The notes below the pieces were generated by a model. It saw only the letters and a program-made list of their open reading frames with translations. It made no database searches and had not been told where the DNA came from. From assembly GCA_030077755.1 (NCBI GenBank), contig JAQJZZ010000011.1, positions 186,001 to 250,000 of the forward strand: a stretch of 64,000 bases of DNA. The letters run 5' to 3'. Below are positions 22,959 through 35,223 of the stretch, one piece after another. Within the stretch, counting starts at the first letter, position 1; each line of letters starts with the position of its first letter. The translations under genes were made by a program, and so were the position numbers. Source of the stretch: Filosporella fistucella (taxonomy: Eukaryota > Ascomycota > Leotiomycetes > Helotiales).

Positions 22959-25090
22959 ATGTTTGAAATCGGTCATGCCGCTTTGAATGATCCGCCACCA
23001 GACGAACTACAACCTGCCCAGCCAATTCTCGCGTCCCAGCTTCTGGAGTTGGAAGAGAAGCAAAGGAAGCGGTTCACGGGAAAGGGTCACCCGGAAAGGA
23101 TTATAACAGGATGCAAAGAAATCGATGAACTATTCGGAGGTGGCGTTGAGAGAGGTATTGTCCTAGGAATCAGTGCAGAGGGTGGTGAAGGAAGGTTGGT
23201 GAGTGATATTTCTTCGTTCTGTCGGAATAGGAGCTGTTGGAGAAGGGAATGTATGACGTGTTGTTGGTTTGTCTCTATCAGGGGAAACTCTTCCAGAGAA
23301 GACGTAGGTGGAGCAGCCAATCATTTTTTATTCATACTTCTTAACTCAACTGTTTGTTGCATTTGTGGTCCTTCGGAATGATATTATTGGGTTGGCGAGA
23401 TGTGGATGTGTATCGAAAGCTCGATATCTACCTTTCATACCTCAAGGGCACCAAAGCTGGAAGAGAGTTTCTTAGTTGTGCTTCTTTTGCCTTGCGCCAC
23501 ATCAACGGGATCGATATGCTTGCAAAGCCCTTGACATAGCCTCTCGATCAGCGTTGAGTTGGACCAACTCCTGTCAGTACTGGAAATCGCCATACTTTGT
23601 ACATGAACGCAAATCGAAGGGCAAATTTAAGCGGAATTTGCAAGGTCAGCTCCACTTCCCATAGTCCAGATAGCATGCTACGCAAAGTTGCTACTGATCT
23701 CAGTATCACAGCCTCTATTGTTCATTAGATCGGATCTTTGACAGCATACACGTTCAACCTCATCACGACTCACGTAGCATCTTACAATCTGAAAAATACA
23801 GCTAACAGACTCCCAGATCTCACTCCAACTTCTCGCCACGATTCTTCTCTCCCATCTCTCATCTAGCGATTCCACACTGCTTACCAATTCTTCAAAATCG
23901 CCGCCTATCACGTCCAAAGCAATAATAATCGACACAGCTGGTTCTTTTTCTCTACCGCTTCTAGCCAAGATCATCAAATCCCGATTGCAAGCTGAAGACG
24001 CATTGAAAACACAAGCTGCTTCAACAACAGCGAATCACCTTCTGACCAAAGAAGGCACAAAGAGTGGTGGTGAAAACATAGAAGAGAGGGTGCAAAGATG
24101 TCTAGAGATGGTGGCATTGAGCAGAGTATTTGACATCGAGGGGTTATGGGAGGTCTTGAGTGAGGTTGGAAGAGATACCCACGAGCCCCTAGAAACCCAA
24201 TCCAAGGAAGCGTCTTCACCAGAGAAGACACAAGAGATAGCAAATAGCGATGACGAGGCATCACCTATTTCTCCAATCAAATCCCAGGACAGGAGAGAAG
24301 ATGATGAAGGGACAGAGATAATAATCATCGACAATCTATCTACAATCATCAATTCCCTCTTTGCCAGACGAGAAAAATCAGAAGGTTCTGTTCAATCCTC
24401 CACGTATTCTCGACCACATACTGACATCCTCCAGCACACACCCTCCTCACCTCTCTCTCCTCAACCCTCTACTCCCACGCCTCAAGAAGAAACACCCTAA
24501 CAATCCTCCACAACACCACCGTTCCCTCCAAACCCTCCACCTATTCCTCTCTCTACCCCTCCAACGCAGTCCGCAATACCAAAAATCCCAATACCAACCC
24601 CAACACACCAAAATCAACTAAAATCCTACCTCCTACATCAATTTTCGCTTCTGCCCCCCAGAAACCGGGATTAGGACATATATTCAATCAATTTCCTTCT
24701 CTTCACATCCTGCTATCTACAATACCAAAGGTAAGAAGAGACGCAGAGAAGGTTTATCCCTCTGATGAGCAATCAGCAGCTGGCGAAGAAGAGGGAGAAG
24801 TGGAACATTGCACTGTAGTGGAGATATTAAAGGATGAGACGCCTATACTTGGTTCTGATAAACAGCCTGCTAAAGGGAGAGGGGAGAGGAAATTTGGATG
24901 GAGAGAACAGCGGTGGACTGCCGTTGTAGTTGATGATGGTGAGATAGGAATATCTGGAACGGGGTTCAGAGGAGCGTTTGAGGAAAGGGGAAATATGAGG
25001 GGAATGGGCTTGGAGAGGGAGAAAGTGGGTGGGTTAACGGATGTAGGAAGGGCGGCTAAGGTTTGGGGGTTTGGTGGGAGGAGGGTGTGA
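22959..25090 (+). CDS. RAD51-family (RecA-like) recombination protein paralog
   Basis: Three exons join in phase: 22959-23198, 23817-24384 and 24435-25090, giving 487 residues. Exon 1 has a RAD51-like lead-in (GKGHPERIITGCKEIDELFGG) and ends at the Walker A region GISAEGGEGRL (70-80). Exon 2 resumes with ISLQLLATILLSHLSS, then Walker B AIIIDTAGSF (D119) and LLAKIIKSRLQAEDAL. Further on come VALSRVFDIEGLWEVLSEV, an acidic Ser-rich insert and EIIIIDNLSTIINSLFARR. Exon 3 continues HTLLTSLSSTLYSHASRRNTLTILHNT and ends in Gly/Arg-rich sequence. This layout fits the ATPase core of RAD51 paralogs that help strand exchange in DNA repair. The Walker A Lys-Thr pair is replaced (GxxxxGRL), so ATP use may be lost. 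Intron 1 is 618 bp, far longer than its neighbours. The intron 2 donor is GTTCTG. Which paralog (Rad55, Rad57 or XRCC2 type) cannot be told. Confidence 0.75.
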
Positions 25091-28000
25091 TGTGCTCGTG
25101 CTTGTGCTTAAATAGAAATGGGTGGGAAAAGCTAAGAGCAGGAATTTTTACGTGGTTACAATGTGTGACGAGACGGCTGCTAACTGGATGATTGATACTG
25201 GAGTCGCTGTGGAAGATTGTTAATCTGACGGAGTCACAACCTTGCATTTACATGAGTAAAGGATAGCTGAATAGATATAGCAAGTCGATTGAATGGAAAT
25301 GAGCTTCATTACACTTAGAATAGAATTCTTAGCTGAGCAATACCTCGAAGGTTGAACTCGCTTCTGTCATCGCTTTCACTTCTTTCTCTCTCCGCCTCAC
25401 CTTCACCTGCTCTACCCCTATCTCCCATTTCTCATCTATAAAAGTACCCCTGACCTTGGAATCAACTAACTACCGACGAGCCACTATGATTCCCAAGAAC
25501 GACGAGGATCGGTTGAGAAGTTTCTGTGGAGATCGTGTAAGCGAGACTTTGTCTCGTATTAGGTGGAGTATGGAAAAGGTGTAAGGTGTTAAGATATGGG
25601 AAGTAGGAGGTAGGTCATTTGGTGAAGGAATAGGGATGTGCCTTAAAGATTGATAAATTTGAAGCGTAGGGATTTGGCGGTAAGGAAGTTGACGGTGGAT
25701 GAAGTTGACGACAGTTGGAAGATGACGATAGATATATTCGGACGATTAAGATATATAATCACAAGCCCCTTCATCTTTCCTCCCATCCTAGGAAAGACAC
25801 TCAAAACATAATCCGTATAAATATTACACTTCCTACTTCCTATATCCTTAAAATATCACTTCGCCACGCTCTCTCCTCCCCATCTTCGTCGCTCCATCAA
25901 AATACAGCATTCTAGCTAGTTTAAACTTTGGGTGATATATATTGCAAATTTAGAGAGTTTATACACTACCCCTATTACCCCTACTTCCATTTTCAAATTC
26001 CGCAACGTTGGCAGAGTCGATTTCTAACCTCTAACTATTTTCACTTGTTGACCTGACTACCCTCCTTTTCCCTTTCAAGTCCCTCCTTCTCTTCACCTTT
26101 AATCCTTCCTCCACTTCCGTCTCTATCTCTCAACATTCTCTCTTCCATAAGCTTTGCTTTCTATACACTTATCTCTCAGAGTCTTCGACTCCCACTCTTC
26201 ATTAATACAACTTATTTCTTCTACCGACCAGATGACACAGAAGACTTCGACAGGAAAGATGATCTACTGACCGCAAATTCGAAACCAAAGACTAATTCGG
26301 TATCGAAAACCTGTCTCGTGATTGGTATCAACAAGAGCCAAGAGGAGGAAACAGTAGATCAAGCCAATAAGATAAAATGGGGTTCGTGGTTTCTTACTAG
26401 GCATTGATCATCGCTGGTGATACTCGATGTTAGGATCTCGAAGTGTGGCTTTGCAAGATCACAACGTGTCTGCAAGCTATGAGGTCCAAGGTGCCTGCCA
26501 ATAAGCCAATTGATGATCATTGAGGAAAGGCTGTCGTCGGCGGGGATGGCTATAGGTGAGGGAAAGAGACATGTGGTAGAGTGTTCTGGTAATTTTGTCC
26601 TAAGAGGATGGGGTTAGCGGTCGGTAGAAAGTGTTGATGGCGGCGGTAATTGAAGATATAGACAGTGACCGCGGAGGAACTTGACCGTGATAGGGTTTCT
26701 TAACAACAGATTAAATTACTAGTATAGACGCTAACGATGAAAAACGTTGACAATAGCCCATTCAACTCATCACTTCTGCTCCGTAAATCTGAATATCATA
26801 GATTTAGCTTCAAACTTCCCCGGCGTCAAGTCTCATTCATCTAGGGATGTATGTAGGCAAGGGGTTCCATAGTCCCTAGCCCATACACTCAGAAGGAGAA
26901 CCCAATAGTGACGTTTTGTTTGTCGTTTTCGTGCCTTACTTAAACGATTCTGAGAATGCTGAATCTTGTATACCTCAAGCACCTTCCTTGCTTAGACTTG
27001 GAACTAATTCAACTTTTGACTATTAACATATTATATTCAAATATTTCCAAGCTTAAATTAACTCACCTTCCTCTCACCGCTATCGCTCTCTATCCTTGAC
27101 TTTGCACCTTCTATTTCTCTCTCTACTTGCCGTCCTCGCGTCTAATAAATATCTCTTACCGGGCTTCCAAAGTCTCCTGAGCACAATATAGGCGACCAAA
27201 AAAGAAGGGAATCCATGGGGCTCTTGGGCGAGTGTTCGAAAGACAATGCCGTGAGGCAATTCTTTCTATCACAGGCGGAATCAACACCATCTATGAATAT
27301 TAAGGCTTCTCATTTCTGTCTCGGAAATTCTGGAACCTTGTTTACTTGCTCCAAATCCAGATCGGCAAGCAGGTTGCGTCACCACAAATGGCGATCGTAC
27401 AATACCTAGGTAGTAATAAAGGCTATTGACGACTACAAGTCGACGACGGAAATTTTGGCAGCGAATGAAATTGACGATGAGCTTTCACAACCTAGACGAT
27501 GAACGACAGCAAATTTTATTGACGACAGTTCAACCCCTCTCCCAACTCTATCATATTGATCCTTATTCCTTCTACTTCCTCAAACTACCTATCTCTTGCT
27601 TACCCCCTTCTATACTATCCTTAACACACAGGACATGGTTCCTGGGTGTTTAACTCTCACCGCCTCATCCCAACCTTAGCACGGTTGACTGAATTATGGG
27701 TTATACGATGAATGCTTACTCAGTTGATGGATTTATATAGCAGCAAGGAGATTGCTAGGATGCAAGATCTTATAATCTATAAGACAAGTTTGGTGTTGAA
27801 AGCAAGGGGAATTCAAGTCTCACTGCTTTACTTTCGAATACCATTACTTACTCAATCATTTACTTACTAGCTTAATTCTATCCACTCCTACTGCCTTTTT
27901 AACACTGCCCTTCATTGCTTATCCGACTTCATCTTTATAATCAATCTAAACTTCTCCATTTGTCCTCTATTCCTCCATTTTTATCCCTCCTCAATTCACT

Positions 28001-29578
28001 TATCCCTCCGTATTCAACTCCCTTAGTTCTCCTCTACCCTTCCTTACTTCTCCTCCACTCCTCCATCCTAGTATCCTTCATCTATAAAAGCCTCTGTCAC
28101 TCAACCGTCAGTGAAATAATCGCATGAGTCTTGGGAAGGGATGAAAAGGGACTATGTTACCTTGGAAGACTGATCATGTCTTACCCTGATTTCCCTGACC
28201 CTCTTCTATATCTGGAATCATGTAGTCACCCTATAAGTTTGAAGAGGTCTTATGTAGGGCATACATTGTTAAAGGGAGCGGAAGCGGATGGTAGAACTAG
28301 GTGCTAGTGGGAAAATTGACGGTAGAAACTGTGACAGTAGAAAATTCGACAGTAGAAGTCATTGCTAACAATAATCGCCGACGACAAAAGTCTCTGCCAG
28401 TAAACAAAAAGCTTCAAACGATATTTCCCCCTCATTGCTTTTACCCATCTTCCACCTCCTTGATCCTCTCACTTTCCTTCCACCTAGCATTCCACTTCAA
28501 TTACACTTCATTCATCTTACCTATTCCACTCAAGCATATCTTTCAAACCCCAAAACCATCAACACCACAACCCACGATCAAAACACGAGCAAGTAGCTCT
28601 CGTCTTTGTCTTTGTCTTCTTTATCTTCCTCCTCAAAGCCTCTTCGACTCTTAAATACCTCAGCTACTTGACTCATGATCGATTCTCACAAACTGTTCTC
28701 TTTCCTTTCTTATTTGATTTCGTTCCCAGAGTATAAGGTTGAATATAAGAGTTTAGCTAAAAGTGAGATAGGGGGAACGAGGAGAAAGAGTGTAAGAGAG
28801 AGTGAAATGAAATGAAATTGGTGGGTGGAAAGGGGGAATTCATTCTTCTCTTCCCGTACCCATTCATTCCCACTCATCCACTTGATTACATAAATCCGTG
28901 TCACAGCACTCAATTCGCCACCCAACCCTCCTCTTCCCACTCGCCTCCCAAGTGCTCTTTTTATAAATACACCCAACTCCCCATCAGCCAAAGAGCAGAC
29001 AACCAATGAATGCTTGGAGATATTTTAACATGGTTTGATGTGGGTGCTTGCTCCACTATAGAAGAAGGGCAGATGGGACGAGTGAATATTTAAGGATAGA
29101 GAGGATGTTGCAACAGAGTTGTGTAGGACTTTTTCATGAGATTTGGTGGGAGAAGGATTTGAGTCGAGGATATTGATAGAGAGGATAGTTGACGGACAGG
29201 CCTGATAACAGAGATTTCATCTGATGTAAAAGGGACAATACCGGCAAGCACAGTGAAGAAATGAGAAGAAAGCATCAACATCTACTTGGTGATTTCACGT
29301 TTCAAGGTAGGAACAAAAATCACATGAACAAACAAAAGGATATCATCCATTTCCCTAATCTTCCTACAAACCAGCTATACACATATACACTTTGCATGGC
29401 TTTTTTGCGCCTCAATTTCCTTCTCAAAACCCAGCTATCTCACACCCAAAATAGGACACACCCCAACGCCGTGCTGATGCCAATCTTCCTCTTTAACCCA
29501 GGTCCAGGTATGCACTCGTCTATCAATACACAGTTCGCAGCCAAAACGAAGAAAAAGGTCAGAGTCTGGTCTTAATGC
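25091..29578. other. Gene-free, low-complexity region with recurring GACGACAG and C/T-rich blocks
   Basis: No gene is supported. Purine-rich blocks with GACGAC/GACGGT/GACAGTAG words (about 25690-25740, 26630-26760, 27430-27530, 28310-28385) are each followed by strongly C/T-rich stretches with words such as CCTTCATCTTTCC and TTCCACCTCC. TATAAAAG occurs at about 25437 and 28083 after similar CATCTATAAAAG sequence. This suggests three or four very diverged copies of a unit of roughly 0.8-1 kb. Open frames are short and mostly lack ATG starts. Confidence 0.4.
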
Positions 29579-31410
29579 TTATGCAGCCCATTCGACCACC
29601 TCAAGAGCACACATCACGAGGATGAGCGTGGACGGTAGGATCCTATCTACGTTAGCGATTATGATTATACGGCAGAGGAAAGAGGCATACCAAATAACGT
29701 AGCTCTGGAAAAGCAATTTACTCATAACACCCTCATACACGCCATTAATCTGGCAGATCTGAGCCAATTGCAAAGCGCTTGGTGCACCCGTGAGCAAGAA
29801 GCATACGATGACGAAAATTGGATCGTCCAGAATGCTGACCGGGACGTATTTAGCAGCTAATGCAAGGAGTGGTGCCATAATGATTGTTGGAAGCAGCATG
29901 CGGGAAACCAGGGAAGCGACAAGTAATTTGGTGCCGATCTGGTTCTCCTCTGAGTTCTCATCGTGGGCTTCTTGTGGCAGAGTGTTTCTGGCAAGGTTGG
30001 CACCTAGAACCACCAAAATGAGTGGAACAGCTACACCTCCTGATTGAGAAATAGCTCGAGTGACGGAGTTTGCGATGAATGATCCCTCGGCGAAGAACAA
30101 ATGTTGCAGTTTTGGGATTGAAGCAACGATGATAGCGATCAACATAGCCCAAAGAGGTGGATTCATGAACTCCCAAGCTCCTGCAAGGAATCGTGAAAGT
30201 GCGGAGTAGATCTTCGAGAGGACTGATTGAACTGGCGATGGCAGGGCCTGGAAACATTGTCTAGATGTTTTCCTCACTTTGCTTGTAACCATGTTCACAC
30301 CTCGTCGTGTCTTGAGGCGAATCATAGGAATAACGCCTCTAATACCTTCTGGAATCTCCCATTCCTCTGTGTGTGTAGGACTTCGAATTCTCGGAAAAGA
30401 CGTAATGTTGCCGTTCGAGATGTCGGTTGGTAGGACATGGCCATTGGTAGGTGTAGCTCCTGTAACCTTTCTAGGCTCATCGTCTGAATCCACTGAGCCA
30501 GCATACCGATCACTGGTGACGGGGGTCCTACCGCCAGATTCAAATGAATCCGAAGACGTGCTGTTCTCAATTGGATCATAATCTGCACCATCTAACCCTG
30601 GAATCAATTCTGGCTCGTCTCTGTATCTTCCTCCTTCGATGTCGGACGTTTGACTTTCAGAATCGTATTTATCGGCGGGTGCAAGTAAAACATGGTATCC
30701 CCAACTCCAACGAACCAGTTGTCCTAGCTGTTGGAAGATCAAAAGGTAAAGAATACCTCGTGCTGCAACATCGTCGTCGTTATCACCTGGAATCTTATCC
30801 CAATGTAATCCGCGGAGTGTCTGCGAGAGCGAAATGACGAGTGAAATCGGAAGAGAGTTCGAGTTTCCGAATACCTGTAATTATTAGAATTGCAGACATG
30901 ACCAAGAAAAACAAACTTACTCCCATAGCAGTAACAAAGTTAGCAGGTCGCTTGGCGAATCCGAATCCTTTGGAGACAGCTATCGAAACGAGGTAGGATA
31001 CTGTTGTCTGGATGACGAAGATGACTGGAATCACAGCCAATTCCACCAGCTTATCTGCGGTCAATTGAGAAGCTAATTTGGTGAAAACTATAATCCGTCA
31101 GCCAATACTCTTCTTGCTGTTCATGGTACATACTCAGGCAAGGTGTGAATAGAGCAACGTTCAGATTCGCAACAAACTTCTGCTTGTCGGCATCGAACAT
31201 TCCCTGTCTTGCAACAATATATCCCGGCAGACTGACACACACAACTTCCATCACCGCTTCAAAGACCAGTAGGATGAGGTGACCCAATGCTGGATGTGAT
31301 TCATGATCATTTCTGGTTCCGATGCTGATGAAGCTGTTGACGGAAGACGCAACATCGTTGCCAGCAAGGGCATTGAGCCGGTAGGAGGTAGGAGTTGTGA
31401 ACCAAGCCAT
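29579..31410 (-). CDS. Auxin efflux carrier (AEC) family membrane transporter
   Basis: Four exons on the minus strand, 31410-31134, 31087-30921, 30874-29691 and 29642-29579, give 563 residues. The start is MAWFTTPTSYRL; the frame opens further upstream only with a TTG. The N-terminal half has AEC-type helices (HLILLVFEAVMEVVCVSLPGYI, then FVANLNVALFTPCLIFTKLASQL, and VFGNSNSLPISLVISL, a conserved family block). A hydrophilic, acidic, Ser-rich loop of about 200 residues follows (about 225-385), then the C-terminal helices (FMNPPLWAMLIAIIVASIP, SGGVAVPLILVVLGANLAR, GAPSALQLAQICQINGVYE). Fungal members sit in plasma, ER or vacuolar membranes; the substrate is unknown. The last intron (29643-29690) is 48 nt, a multiple of three, and free of stops. 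Confidence 0.92.
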
Positions 31411-34400
31411 GAATATGAGGATTGGCGGCCTCAACCGATGTAATTTTGTGTAGAAGCAGAGAGGGATGGAGGGGAGGACCCTCTGTTGTTATGTTGTGGT
31501 ACGAGGGAGGCAAGATGATGGCAGTACCCGTGATTTCTGGGAGTCTCCCGCGTTCGCTTCGAAAAAGCAAGAAAGGTGGCTGAGGATTGAAATTTTATTG
31601 AGCGCAACCACGATAAGAAATTTTCTGTTTGCGCAGAGGGAGGGTTTTTATTTGATAAGTTTATGTTTGAGTCCTTACAATGAGAAAGACATCTCGTGGG
31701 TGTTCTTGATGGCTCTGGTGAAGAGTTTACTCGGGCCTTGGCCTTTGTGCTGTGTTGACTCCGTGTCTCTTTCACTTTTCGTGATTGGTACCTGACGGAT
31801 AGCAAGCAAGGCAAGCTGATGATGAGCTGTTGGGTTTAGCAAGGTGGCGCAATTTGGATGGGGGATTGTTGAAACGCTGCCGTGATCTTGTTCGTTGTCG
31901 TGATACCTACTGTTGGGTTTTAGTCATATCGCGATACACCGTCGGAGTTATGATTCAGAATAATTTCTTTCTTTCTTTCGTATATCTATCTCACTTTCAA
32001 CATTGGAGTTTCAATTATCTTTCAATTCTCCGATCATCGATCTTATCATCCATCAACGGCGGTGCGGTTACATGCTCCGCTGTCAAAGCTCCCTTTGGCT
32101 CCAGTGTTTCCTCTGGTGTCCGACGCTGGTGAGGGCGATCACAGTGTCAGCCACAGCAATGACGTGCCCTGTGGCCACTGGCAGTTTGGAGTTCTGGCGA
32201 GTCTAGCTCGCCTGGCACGCACCCTGATATGGATTTTGGTGCTGCAAATCCGGCTGTTTGCGCTGTCTGTGCCTCAACCCTGCTACTAACACTACCTACC
32301 AACGCTACCAACTTTACCACATTTGCTGCTACAGCTGCCCTGCTTGTCTTGAGGGTGAGGACTGGACATTGGCTGACGACGACCTGCATCTGGAGATTGG
32401 AGTGGTCCATTTCTTCCGCTGCAACTTACCAGCTAGGATCGAGGACAGTTTAGGTCAACACAAGCTCAGAAGCATATGGCTCTGCTCTATCCTATACGCC
32501 GATACGATTGAAAAATGCGGAGAACAACTTAACCTATCTAGTGTTGACTGAAGTCTGAATATAATCTCCTCTTGGCACTTAGCACTGATGTGTGAAGAGT
32601 TTTGAACCCCGTGACTAGGGTCACGTTCAGCCTCAAGGCGTGCCTGGAATGGCTCCGATGGGACAACGCTCAGGGATTTTGCCGTGTATCGAAGCTACTA
32701 CTTAAGATAGTGGAGTTGTTGATAGGAGCTGGTAGAGACCGTCTTGATCCAGAGTAAGTCCAGCTGCTTGAGGGAGTAGGGAGACGACATGTACCTAAGC
32801 ACGAGGTAGAGAGGTGAAGAGAGTCAGATAGTCCAGAGCAATAAGACTATAGGTTACTTTTCGGCTGCTAAATCATGGGAATGCCTCACGGCGAGACGAG
32901 TTGAATGATTCGACATATATATCCAGCATTGAAGCGGGACACCTATATCTTGTCAAGATCGTACGGAAGCAAGTAGAGTGAGAGACAACTCCTCATGAAC
33001 ACTAAGCCCAGACTGTGGTACACAGGATGACCATTTGATGACTTACTTAGCATTTATCTATTCTGCTCTTCTTATCTCGTCTTTGATAAACTTCAAGTAG
33101 TCAACTTACTCATTATTAAGACTACTCACAGGTAATCTTGGCTTGTTACACAGGACTTCTAGCTGTCCTGTTGTTGCGAACTTCAATTAGCGTATTCCGA
33201 GCATTTCAAATCGGCCCTTCATAATAATTACCAAGCTCCTATCTGAAAGGGTTTGCCCTTTCAAGTATAAGTTTTAAATGATGAAACAGCCGGATTATTT
33301 CCGTTATCAACGCCTGAAGCTCTTCCAACTCTAGGACTGAAGTCAGCGCCCGGCAGCCAAAAACCCACCCGGCTGGATAACCATCCACTCGAAAACTTCA
33401 CACAATCACAAACGTGCTCCTTTGTTCTAGGACTCAGGCACGCCAATTAGGCTTGTTCATAACTTTGCTTGGCTGGCCTTATCATCTCCTTCCACCTGAT
33501 CTGGTAATCGATGCCAAGACTCGCCAGACCGTTCACAAACGGTCCGGGGAAGCGTGTTCTCGTTACCAAAGTTGAAAGTGGCCTGGCAAAAAGTGTGGCC
33601 CACGGGCGCAACAGCTGTTCCAATTTTCTTTCAGCTTCTCAGGGTCGGTCTTCAATACCGGATAAGGTCCGAATGTAACTTGGAAACCTTCTTGCACCTA
33701 TTTCGCATCATGATCCCGATCGATCTCCCCGAGTCATACCTGAGAAGAGGTAGTGATAGTTCTGATAAGCTCCAATAGCAATCGTTCCCGAGAATATTTT
33801 CAATGTGATGATGGGTTTGGATGCATACGTTGTATTCGAGTTCTTGCATATGAGGTCTTTAAATCATTAAGGGTCCAGCTGAATTGAACATCGTTAGGTG
33901 ATCAGGTAGTATTTCGACTATCATAGCGCGCCATATGCACAAAAAGTTTCCCAGAACAATGACATTTACCATCTAAGACAATTAAGTCACATACATCACC
34001 AGTCAAAAGTGCGGGTACAAAGCAACATTCCGTCCCTCCAAGCATGTTATTCCCGCAATACACTTATACCCAGCAATTGCATCTCTGGACTGTAAATAGG
34101 TAGGTAATGCTATTGTCGTTGTCATGGCTTCACTTCTACCCAAACGTCACACCGGGCAATGCATATATTCTCCGTACCTTGAAGCAAGGTAATGCAAAAC
34201 TATTTATGTCAACCTACCATTGTTCAAGAGATGTCGACTGTGGCTTGCCCTTTCTGAAACTCGATTGTCCACCATGAGAACGGCGGGTCCCCAGACCAAT
34301 TAATAACCAAAAAAAAACTGCTATCAGCAGCCAGTCATAACGCTGCTGTGCCAGAGGCAAAGCCACTGCTACCACCCAAGTCGAGTTACGAGTAGTCGAA

Positions 34401-35223
34401 GTTCCACCCAATCCAACGCCCCTCGTCCGTCCCCTCGCAGACCCCTCCAACAAAAGAATCACCAACGTCATCGCACTGCAACTTGCACTGTGTTGCACTG
34501 CACTCCTCTGCTCTGCTTTTTAATTCTATTCAGGACTCAATGCACCTGCATCCTGTCCGGCCCTGTCTCGAGAATTATACCCTGTCTACACTGCTAATCA
34601 GCAATGCTGCCGGGTTGCAATAGCTCCTGTGACAAGTTGTTCTTTTCTGCGAGTCTGTAAGAATATAAGCGTCCTAAGGTTTGCTTCGTCAAAAACCCGT
34701 AGTCCTCACGACCACATACTCTCATCTGACAATCGTAAGTTTGCTCATACGGCTTCCTCCCTATCCAACCTATTTCCGGGCAATATCCTCTGCGACTTCT
34801 GATGGTTCATTGAGCTTCCAGAAGCGTATGCCTGGCACCCTTCCGAAATTCGCACGGCCTCAGGAACCGACAGAAGTGTAATCTCGACTGAAGCTAAATT
34901 TCTGCCCAACAGGTCGTCCCCAAATTTCTACCCACGGTAGAACGCCCTTTGGCTCATACACGATACCCAAAATCACCCTCCTTTACTCTTTAAGGCCACC
35001 GATCTCTTCAAACCCCTCATTAAGTCCTCCACACTCGCGGAGACGTGCCGGAGCTTGTGGCATTTCCACCTCGAAGTCAGTCTAGACTTTCCTATCCATA
35101 CGCCAAGCAATCAAAATGCTGACTACAATCTGAATAGACTCGATCCTCGTTGACAATCAGGTCTCCAAGACACATCGAACAAGTAATCGCTCATGCCATT
35201 GGAATAGTTACCACAAAAAAGCT
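31411..35223. other. Intergenic region between the AEC transporter and the MAPKK
   Basis: No gene is firmly supported. About 32050-32550 is GC-richer and has Cys-rich coding-looking fragments in two plus frames (for example ICCYSCPACLEGEDWTLADDD) without a start or clean splice sites. 32600-34100 is AT-rich with nothing recognisable. 34880-35220 is the C/A-rich leader of the kinase gene. Confidence 0.4.
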
